Shown here piece by piece: positions 55,949 through 64,000 of a stretch of DNA of 64,000 nucleotides. The DNA is taken from contig CM061242.1 of NCBI GenBank assembly GCA_030848705.1, positions 64,491,064-64,555,063 of the forward strand, given 5' to 3'. Source of the stretch: Heracleum sosnowskyi. Taxonomy: Eukaryota; Streptophyta; Magnoliopsida; Apiales; Apiaceae. Each line of letters starts with the position of its first letter. Positions within the stretch are counted from its first letter, which is position 1. Position numbers and translations under genes: made by a program. Under the pieces are notes generated by a model. It was not told where the DNA came from, ran no database searches, and saw only the letters and a list, made by a program, of their open reading frames with translations.

Positions 55949-57276
55949 TAGAATATTCCACAGAAATCAGAGTTTATGCTTCGAGAAAGTGTTCGAAAAA
56001 GTAATGCAGAAAAGTGTTTGTGAAAATGTGTAAGTGAAACTGTGTTGTGAATAGAGTAAGTCTGTAAAAGATTTGAACGTTGTGTGTATAATGAATAAAT
56101 ATGAATTAAAACTGAAGAGTTTTAATCATTAAAACACACAGCAGGCTTACTCGAATAATGTGTGAGTGGGACAGTTGGCACATACGTATTAACTGACAGC
56201 AGTAATTCGTGGTTGTTTCCAACACGCATGCGCAGTAAAAGGCACTAATTTCTGCTATTTTCTAGACACCTTTCTTCATTTTCAAAAACTCAAACAAACC
56301 GTTTCAATCATACTCTCTATTTTCCAAAAATAATGTTCCTCAATAATTATGAAATGTCCGAAACACCCTTATTTATTTTAATCATCAGAGATTAAAAATA
56401 AATTACCTCGGCGTAGAGTACACAGTTCATTAGTTTTTATCAAATCTCCTCCTTCATTAATAATCTCTTTTCTCTAAGTGCACAGTTGTGAGAAATTGTG
56501 TGTGAATAGCAGAATTTACTGAATATAAATATTTAGATCATCTCAAAGTGCATAAAATCCACAAAATAAATCAGTAAAAACTGGTTGCCCAAACTCTCAT
56601 TTATAAACAAAATCTGATATTGTCTAAACTCTGTACGTATAAATTTATTATTTTCACCCCCTTAAATTTTTTTTTTTTATTATTATTTTTCCAGTAATCA
56701 GTGGTTGGCAATAGTCACCAAAAATCAAAACTTTTAGCCCTTATTTCATACAATAAGTTCATGGGTCTTCCTAGGCACAACTTGATCTCAAAGGAATTTG
56801 TGCATATTTTTGCATCTTTTGATTTGAGGGTGAAATATGAGCAACTAATTATCAGAGTTTAGACTTTCATCAGTTAATACAATTAATTTATGAGAGAAAG
56901 TGCAAACAGCTAATACAGACTCAGTGTATAGGATCAATAAACTAAGAGATGCTATAAATATAGAGACAGTATCATGCTGTGTAAAATTTCTGCACACATT
57001 TGAGATCAGAATTTATATCACTCAGAAGGATTCATGATTACTTACTGAGAATCATGCTTCATACAATTTTTTTCATCGGTCCATATGTTTCAGACAAAAT
57101 CACAATCAGAGTTTAACATCAGAGTATAAATGACAGAGTATGACTGACAGAGTTTAACATTATGACAGAGTATGACTTCAGAATTTTGACAAGCTGGTAT
57201 GAATGACAGTTAACATATGCAAAGAATCATGAGCAACAAATCACAGAATGAGAAATTTTGAGTCTAACCAATATCT
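55949..57276 (-). other. Element F: pol-to-env-like spacer
   Basis: 1.3 kb, homologous to 10176-11200 and 12200-12433 of B but without about 1 kb between. It has a TATAAATA box on + (56953-56960), a T-run at 56668-56690, and CAGAGTTT words near 57110-57170. Confidence 0.7.
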
Positions 57277-60200
57277 CTAGTCAAAACCAGAGATCATTCC
57301 AAGTTCATTTACCAGTCTTATAAAGGTAGCTTCACTCAAAGGCTTGGTGAAGATATCTGCAAGCTGTTGTTCTGTAGACACAAAATGAAGCTCAATATCT
57401 CCTTCCTCCACATGTTCCCTGATAAAATGATACCTTATGCTGATGTGTTTGGTCATGGAATGCTGTACTGGATTACCTGTCATAGCAATAACACTTTGAT
57501 TATCACAGAAAATAGGTATTTTAGAGTACCTTAATCCATAATCCAACAATTGATTCTTCATCCACAAAATCTGTGCACAACAGCTACCAGCAGCAATATA
57601 CTCTGCTTCTGCTGTGGATGTGGAAATTGACTTTTGTTTCTTGCTGTACCAAGAAACTAATCTGTCACCTAAAAATTGACAGCTTCCACTTGTACTTTTT
57701 CTGTCTATCTTACAGCCTGCAAAATCTGCATCAGAGTAACCAATTAATTTAAACTCTGATTCTCTAGGATACCACAAACCAAGAGTTATGGTTCCTTTAA
57801 GATATTTGAAAATTCTCTCTGGGATCTGCTTGAAATCTTGCACAAAGGCATGTTGCATACATGATGTCTGGTCTACTTGCAGTTAGATAAAGAAGAGACC
57901 CTATCACCCCTCTGTAGTTTGTCATATCCACTGAGGCTCCTGTGTCTTTGTCTAGCTTTGTTGCAGTAGCCATAGGAGTTGTTGTAGATGAACTATCAAG
58001 CATACCAAATTTCTGGTATATTTTTCTTGATTGATAAAAATCCCATCATCTGTTTGCTTTACTTGTAAGCCTAGAAAATAACTAAGCTCTCCCATCATGC
58101 TCATTTGGTATCTTGACTGCATAAGCTTTGCAAACTTCTTACAGAGTTTGTCATTAGTAGACCCAAAAATTATGTCATCCACATAGATTTGAACTAACAG
58201 CAGATCATTACCAGTATTGAAATAGAACAAGGTTTTATCAATTGTACCTCTAGTGAACCCACTTTCTAAAAGAAATTGAGCCAGAGTTTCATACCATGCT
58301 CTAGGTGCTTGCTTTAGTCCATAAAGAGCTTTGTCAAGCCTGTAGACATAATCTGGATGTTTGGGATCCACAAATCCAGGTGGTTGTTCAACAAAGACTT
58401 CTTCTTCAAGTTTCCCATTGAGAAAAGCACTTTTCATATCCATCTGAAAGACTTTGAACTTTTTGTGAGCAGCATATGCTAGAAAAATCCTTATGGCCTC
58501 CAATCTTGCAACCGGAGCAAAGGTTTCATCATAGTCAATTCCTTCCTGCTGTGAATAGCCTTTAGCCACAAGTCTAGCTTTATTCCTTGTAATCACTCCA
58601 TCACTGTCTGTTTTGTTTCTGAAAACCCACTTTGTACCAACAATAGATCTGTTTTTAGGTCTTGGTACAAGAGTCCATACTTCATTCCTTTCAAATTCAT
58701 TTAACTCTTCCTGCATAGCTGTTATCCAGTTTGCATCTTGAAGAGCTTCTTCCACTTTCTTGGGCTCAGTTTGAGACAAGAATGCATGAAACAGACATTC
58801 ATTAGTTGTAGCACTTCTAGTTCTCACACTAGCTTCTGGATCTCCAATTATCAAGTCAGGTGTGTGAGCTTGTGTCCACCTTCTTGTTGTAGGTAATTGG
58901 CTTCTATTATCATTAGATCCTCCCCCTTGATCCATGCTTTCCTGATTTTCTTCTTGACCATTTGCATTCTCTGAGGCTCCCCCTGAATTGAACTGCTCAG
59001 AGTTTGGATTTTCAGTGTTTGACTCAGAGTTTGGGATAGATTCTTCAGCTGACTCATTTTCAGAATTTGAGTCATCATTTTGAGATGTTGCTGAAGTATC
59101 TTCACGCTCCCCCTCAACTGGTTCTCTATTTCGTTCTGTCAGAGAAACTTCCTCAGTGTTTACCACTAGAGGTTCAGAGTATGCTTCATCAGAGTTTGTT
59201 GGATTTGCTTCATCAGAGTTTACGTCATCAGAGTTTAGATCTACATTTTCAAAGCGAAGTTGATCATGATATTCTTCATCTTTTATTCTAGTTATTTTCT
59301 TGTCATCAAATGACACATGTATTGATTCCATGATCACTTTAATTCTCAGATTGTAGACTCTGAATGCTTTAGTTGACAGCGGGTATCCAACAAAAATTCC
59401 TTCATCAGCTTTTAAGTCAAACTTGGTCAACTGTTCAGGATGAGTTTTCAGCACAAAGCATTTGCATCCAAAAATATGAAAATATTTCAAATTTGGCTTC
59501 TTTTCTTTCACCATCTCATATGGTGTTTTCCCATGCCCGTTGATCAGTGTTGTATTTTGAGTAAAACAAGCAGTTTGAACAGCTTCTGCCCAGAAATAAG
59601 TTGGCAATTTTGCCTCTTCAAGCATTGTTCTGGCAGCTTCGATTAAGGTTCTGTTCTTTCTTTCAACTACACCATTTTGCTGTGGAGTCCCTGGTGCAGA
59701 AAATTCTTGCTTCACTCCTCTTTCTTTGCAAAATTCGTCCATTATTGCATTTCTGAATTCAGTACCATTATCACTCCTGATAATTTTCACTTTATACTGT
59801 GATCCTTTGTCTAGTAGCTTTACATGATCCATCAGAGTTAAAGCAGTTTCATCCTTCTTTGCTAAGAAATACACCCAAGTGTACCTAGTGTACTCATCAA
59901 CAATGACAAGAGCATATTTCTTTCTGCCAAGAGACATTATATTCACTAGACCAAATAGATCAACATGAAGAAGATGATAAGGATCCACAACTGAAGAATC
60001 AGACCTACTCTTGAAAGATGACTTCCTTTGCTTGGCCTTTTGACAAGAATCACACAGACCATCTAAGCTGAGTATTGACTTTGGAAGTCCCCTTACAAGA
60101 TCTTTTCGAATTAGCTCATTGATGTTGTTCAAGTTTAGGTGAGAGAGCTTCTTATGCCATTTCCAACTCTCTTCATTTGACATTTTTGCAGACAGACACA

Positions 60201-60588
60201 CAGCTTTTCCTTCAGAGTTTGTTATCAAACTTGCTTCATAGATATTGTTACGTCTGTGTCCAACTAGAACAACTTTCCCTGTAGATTTACAAGCAACCTC
60301 ACAGTATTCAGGTTGAAAATCTACATGATATCCTCTGTCACATATTTGACTCACAGATAGCAGATCATGCTTGAGTCCTGGGACAAGAGCTACATCTGTG
60401 ATGATGACACTTCCAAGATTGATATTGCTATATCCCATAGTACGTCCTATGTTGCCATCTCCATAGGAAACTTTTGGGCCAGCCTTCTCCTCATAGTCTG
60501 ATAGCAGGGCTTTATTTCCAGTCATGTGTCATGAACATCCACTGTCCAAGATGAGGGTACTTTCCCTTATGCCCTGCAATCACAAACA
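57277..60588 (-). pseudogene. pol: Element F: pol pseudogene
   Basis: Nearly identical in layout to B Pol. The protease active site is followed by TGA (60529-60531) where B has Gly in DSGCSGHMTG. Integrase and RT are otherwise open (60525-57952), with RSDNGTEF, NGVVERKNRT and YVDDIIFGS; the RT Asp motif QMDMKSAF has Met for Val. Against B, a 13-bp deletion near 58015 (between direct AGAAAT repeats) shifts the frame and a 23-bp deletion near 57825 restores it. The 36 bp lost equal 12 codons, with about 60 codons misread between. RNase H (57858-57277) is back in frame. Not active as it stands. Confidence 0.9.
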
Positions 60589-60619
60589 ATTACAAAGAGT
60601 TAGATTTAAGGATCCAGAC
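60574..60619 (-). promoter_or_regulatory. Element F: splice-site-like signal at the gag/pol junction
   Basis: Same layout as B: GT in gag phase 0 at 60619, CTAAC at 60603-60599, T-rich stretch, GATTGCAG ending at 60574, 46 nt in all, followed by GG in pol phase 0. Pol is in the +1 frame. Confidence 0.42.
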
Positions 60620-60927
60620 TTGCTTGGATCCTTTTGCTTTCTTAACATAGTTAGCTTTTTCAGCGGAAAAACTTTCAACAGAGTTTGAGCTAACTGTGTC
60701 AGACTTTACACTTGCAGAGTTTGCTCTAACCCATTTCAAGTTGGGTTTTAACTCATAATAGTTGTGATAAATAGCATGGTAATTTTTTCAAGTATAAATG
60801 GAATGCCAAGTGCTCCCATAGTGTGTGCATAAAGTCTGTGGTCTAACCCTAACAAAATCATTCTTCATTCCAGACTTGGAGGGTAAAGAATTAATGTCTT
60901 TGTTTTTCGTGCAGAAACTTGCAAGAT
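60590..60927 (-). pseudogene. gag: Element F: C-terminal part of gag
   Basis: From the edge of H the frame reads LASFCTKNKDINSLPS, matching the middle of the second zinc knuckle in B. The third knuckle is damaged: the second Cys is Tyr and the last Cys is TGA (near 60788). The frame then continues to KQVWILKSN and stops at TAA 60590-60592. H split the second knuckle (flank AAGAT, 60923-60927). Confidence 0.88.
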
Positions 60928-62053
60928 TGTAAAGCATAATGTAACATAAGATGTAAAAGAGATAACTACAACTCAACAAAGGACAAGACAGACAATAATA
61001 TTAACAGAAGCACAGGAATCCAGAATCAAAGAAGAAAAGGTAAACTCAAAAAATCAAAATACGTTATGTATTCTTGAAGTCCGTAAACAGGTCACGGAAA
61101 GAAGTTCATGAAAATGTTCAAGCCTCAGTGACAGCAAAAGAAACAAGACTTTGAAGACGACAGAAGTATGTGAATGATTTAGGGTTAAGTACCACGGGAT
61201 TCCAGTGATGAAGCAACCAGAACGACAAGGGACTTATCAGCAGCACTATATTGAAGACATAAAAGAAGAATTGATCAAGTGTTATTAATCTGTGAACCAG
61301 ACCAGTTGCACTAGGTGACGACACTAAAAAGATCAAGTTGTTTTATCGTCTCAGAAGAAATTGATACAGTCTAAAACTTAAACACCCAGGAGCTCAGGAG
61401 TAATTACTAAAGGACAAAAGACAAGAAAAAGAATTCGATAGTTTTTCTTTTGAAAAAACTATCGAATGGTGGTTGAAGTGATTCATTGAAAAACAAAGTA
61501 AATTAATTTGGCATTCGATAGTTTTGATTTAAAAACTATCGAATGGCAAATTGATTTAATCCATTCGATGGTTTTTTAAATCATTCGATGGTTTTTCAAT
61601 TCATGGAGCAGGTGAAAAGTTATGCTTGTCTGACAGGTTGATGAAGATCCAACGGCCAAGAATATTCTATTCTAAATGGTTCGATGGTTTTTCAATTCAA
61701 GATTACAATTAACTTGAGAGAAGATAGTGTCTTCTTCAGTTAAGGATTTCAACACAGAGACATTACTGAGAGAGAGAAGAGCCGGAGAAAATTATCAGAG
61801 AAATTAATAGTGCTCAGAACTTGATCATTGTTTTGTATTTGTGTAACCTTAAACTCATTGACGCTAATCTACGGATTAGAAATTGTAGCACCCCTCGAGG
61901 TTTATATTTATAAAAAGATATATTCCCCGAAACTTGATTTGGTTTGGTGTGTTTGATTTCGTTATAGAACTGAAAGATTAATCCGCGAACGAAATTAAAT
62001 TATTTGTGAGTATCGTATTCAACCCCCCCTTCTACGATACTTTGGACCTAACA
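60928..62053 (+). repeat. Element H: 5' LTR
   Basis: 1,126 bp, TGTAAAGCAT...GGACCTAACA. It has facing pairs of the ATTCGATAG/CTATCGAAT word at 61433-61467 and 61512-61546 and direct CATTCGATGG copies near 61560-61600. The box TTCAACCCCCCCTTCTAC-like occurs near 62020. An AGAGAGAGAAGAGCCGG stretch (near 61770) follows the likely start region. Confidence 0.93.
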
Positions 62054-62055
62054 AT

Positions 62056-62067
62056 TGGTATCAGAGC
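62056..62067 (+). other. Element H: primer binding site
   Basis: TGGTATCAGAGC two bases after the LTR. Confidence 0.95.
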
Positions 62068-62213
62068 TACTTGATTGATATACAAATCAGATCCGGTGAA
62101 TGAGACCAAAATCAAACGTAGCGTGAAAATTCGAAGCAAATTTTTTAACTTTCAAATTTTTTCATTTAATTGGAATTTCTTGAATTTTAAACAATTTGAA
62201 ATTTTCAGAAACC

Positions 62214-64000
62214 ATGAGTGCTCCAAAGACAACCGCTGGTATTAAAGTTCCCCCGTTTACTAGAGATGATTTCGGTTTGTGGAAGATGAAGATGCTGTTA
62301 TTTATCAAGGCATCTAACCCGTTGTATATTGGCATATTAGAGAACGGACCGTTTGTACCAAGGAAACCAATTAGTGAATCTACAGCTCATGATGGTAGCA
62401 GGATTCCTCAAGGCACCCAACCTAAGGATATTACTGAATATACAGATTCTGACAAAGAACTGATTCGATTAGATACCGGTTTAATGTTGATATTGGAGGA
62501 CTCCGTAGACAAGGAAATGAGCTATCAGTTGATGAACTGTACAAGCGGGAAACATATGTGGGATACCATTAATTTGATATTGGAAGGAACTGAAGACGTT
62601 CAGAAAAACAGATTGGACATCCTGACTTCTCAATATGAAGCGTTTAGGTCCCTGCCAGGAGAAAGTATAACTCAGGTCTTTGAGAAATATACTAAGCTTC
62701 TCAATGAATTGGCAATGAAAGGAAAGACCTATCCACTGAGAGAATCAAACAGGAAGTTCATGATGACGCTGCCCCATCATGTAGAACACAAGTCATCATC
62801 CATTAGGGAAAGAATTGACTTCACAAAGATGTCATTAGAGATGATCTATGGCAAGTTGAAGACCTATGAGATGGAACAGGAACAAAGGGTGATAATCTAC
62901 GGATTAGGGACAGTGGAGAACAAGCGCAATGCACTTGTGAGATCAGCAGCACTTGTAGTGGATGAACCAATAACTTCTGAGATTCAGGTTCAAACCCCTA
63001 GAGCTGGAAAGGAGGTGATAATAGAAGCAGAAATGGATTCTGTGAATCTGAGTGTTGATGAAAGTGATTACTACACCCTAGAAGAGCTTGAGCAAATGGA
63101 AGACAAAACCATGGCGTACTTAGCTGCAAAGTTTAGTCATATTCGTTTCAAGAGAAACCCTAAGTACAAGTTCAAGGGCTCAACCAACAGATTCCAGAAG
63201 AGCAATTATACACCTAGTACAGGCTTTAAGGGAGGCTACAAGACTGGCATGATTGATAGGAGCAAATCAAGATGTTATAACTGCAATGAGTTAGGGCATT
63301 TCGCCACTGAATGCCGGAAGCCTCGTCAAGCAAGAGACATGAAAGATGTCTATGGAAAGAAGGATTCTTATGATGAGTTGAAGAAGGAGAATGCCAAGCT
63401 TAAACAGCAATTGGAGGCATTCTCTGGAAAGCAGAAAGGGAAAGCTTACATAGCAGAGGGAAAGCACTGGGATGATACTGATTCGGATGAAGAGAAGGAA
63501 TATGTAAATGTTGCTCTAATGGCTGACTCTTCAGAGGAATCACCACAATCATCTCAGGTACCTATCTTAACTACAATTGATATGTCTAATTCTGAGTACA
63601 AGAAAACTGTGCAAGATCTTAGTGTAGAATTGTTTAATGTACACACAAGCATGCTAGCATCAGAAATGGAAAATGCTAAACTAGTTCTTAAGATTAAAAA
63701 TCTAGAATCTAAAAATGAAGAACTAGAGCTTGTAGCTGTAACATTAGAAGATCTTAAGCAAAAGAATGCGTACTTAGAGAACAAGGTCAAGTGTAATGAT
63801 GAGATAGAGACTATCCTCAGGAAGCAGATTTCAGATCTAGATTTGAAGCTGAATGCTTTTAAGAATTCCGCTCTAGTGGCTAAGAAAATCATTGATACTC
63901 AGGCCATAGAGAATAAAACTGCTATAGGATTTGACTATAACAAGAAAGCTGGTAAGAAGATTGTGGAATTCCCTGTGACATATTCAGTTGTCAAAAGGAA
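62214..64000 (+). CDS. gag: Element H: Gag, open to the window edge (at least 595 codons)
   Basis: ATG at 62214 (MSAPKTTAGIKVPPFTRDDF), 146 bp after the primer site. I read it without a stop to base 64000, so the gene continues outside. Copia Gag domain at about 10-230 (FGLWKMKMLLFIKASNPLYI; HMWDTINLILEGTEDVQKNR; MSLEMIYGKLKTYEMEQEQR). Zinc knuckle CYNCNELGHFATEC at about residue 353. Helical coiled-coil segments follow (ELKKENAKLKQQLEAF; VLKIKNLESKNEELELVA; LRKQISDLDLKLNAF). It resembles C Gag more than B or D Gag. The intact frame fits a recent insertion. Confidence 0.93.
   Translation, partial: MSAPKTTAGIKVPPFTRDDFGLWKMKMLLFIKASNPLYIGILENGPFVPRKPISESTAHDGSRIPQGTQPKDITEYTDSDKELIRLDTGLMLILEDSVDKEMSYQLMNCTSGKHMWDTINLILEGTEDVQKNRLDILTSQYEAFRSLPGESITQVFEKYTKLLNELAMKGKTYPLRESNRKFMMTLPHHVEHKSSSIRERIDFTKMSLEMIYGKLKTYEMEQEQRVIIYGLGTVENKRNALVRSAALVVDEPITSEIQVQTPRAGKEVIIEAEMDSVNLSVDESDYYTLEELEQMEDKTMAYLAAKFSHIRFKRNPKYKFKGSTNRFQKSNYTPSTGFKGGYKTGMIDRSKSRCYNCNELGHFATECRKPRQARDMKDVYGKKDSYDELKKENAKLKQQLEAFSGKQKGKAYIAEGKHWDDTDSDEEKEYVNVALMADSSEESPQSSQVPILTTIDMSNSEYKKTVQDLSVELFNVHTSMLASEMENAKLVLKIKNLESKNEELELVAVTLEDLKQKNAYLENKVKCNDEIETILRKQISDLDLKLNAFKNSALVAKKIIDTQAIENKTAIGFDYNKKAGKKIVEFPVTYSVVKR

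Larger units (their letters stand above)
51704..60927 (-). mobile_element. Element F: Sirevirus related to B, interrupted by H
   Basis: Minus strand: 3' LTR 51704-52221, polypurine tract, env-like gene, spacer, pol, and the end of gag, which is cut by H at 60928. The remaining gag and 5' LTR should lie to the right of H, beyond the window. The LTR starts TGTTAGGCCGAATAC and is related to, but distinct from, that of B. Pol and env-like genes are close to B but carry several stops and deletions. It inserted in the spacer of E (flank TAAAT at 51699-51703). Confidence 0.92.
60928..64000 (+). mobile_element. Element H: Sirevirus related to E, 5' part in window
   Basis: Plus-strand element: 5' LTR 60928-62053, primer site, leader, and an open gag that runs off the window. 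The LTR matches that of E in reverse orientation. It is the innermost insertion of the nest on this side, inside F inside E inside G2 inside C. Confidence 0.92.

Noticed and set aside
61118..61336. 72-codon frame in the H LTR
   Set aside because: It lies wholly within an LTR and mirrors the E LTR; no known domain.

Overview
This 64-kb window is plant nuclear DNA made almost entirely of nested LTR retrotransposons. I see no host gene, tRNA, rRNA or CRISPR array. The evidence is Ty1/copia polyproteins (protease, integrase, RT, RNase H), primer sites complementary to initiator tRNA-Met, TG...CA LTRs, and 5-bp target duplications at several insertions. The AT-rich DNA and the element types suggest a eudicot; I cannot name the species.

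Layout. Element A (+, 1-3905 and 16762-19164) is an old, decayed Ty1/copia element entering from outside the window. Element B (+, 3906-16761) is a very young 12.9-kb Sirevirus-type copia (SIRE/Maximus-like: large Gag, Pol, and a third 'env-like' ORF) inserted in A's RT with TSD ggagc. Element C (-, 19165-42533) is an old Sirevirus cut into pieces: env-like remnant, pol, then element D, the start of pol, then LTR G1, gag, and part of its 5' LTR. Element D (-, 23740-35543) is an 11.8-kb Sirevirus of another family with apparently identical 603-bp LTRs (TSD ctcct). G1 (35819-39895, TSD cacac) is a 4.1-kb non-coding TG...CA unit that looks like a solo LTR of a large-LTR (probably Ty3/gypsy) element. 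G2 (42534-45241) is a second, interrupted copy lying in C's 5' LTR. Element E (-, 45242-51703) is a Sirevirus of a third family inserted in G2. Element F (-, 51704-60927) is a relative of B inserted in E. Element H (+, 60928 to beyond the window) is a relative of E inserted in F's gag. The order of insertion is C, G2, E, F, H: five levels of nesting.

How the genes work together. In each Sirevirus, Gag forms the particle and binds RNA through zinc knuckles. Pol carries protease, integrase, RT and RNase H. A third ORF downstream of pol shares an N-terminal domain in all five copies seen, but shows no obvious signal peptide or membrane segment. B and D keep open gag and pol and could be autonomous. 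Every env-like ORF here is broken.

Most interesting signals. (1) In all four gag/pol junctions visible, a 3'-splice-site-like signal (CTAAC/T, T-rich tract, TGCAG|GG) sits just before the protease. Pol lies in three different frames relative to gag across the families, yet the AG always falls in phase 0 of pol. (2) Each family carries its own short DNA word, repeated in both orientations through LTRs and spacers and, in B/F and D, through coding DNA as well. (3) B has about 1 kb, absent from its relative F, that holds an antisense ORF.
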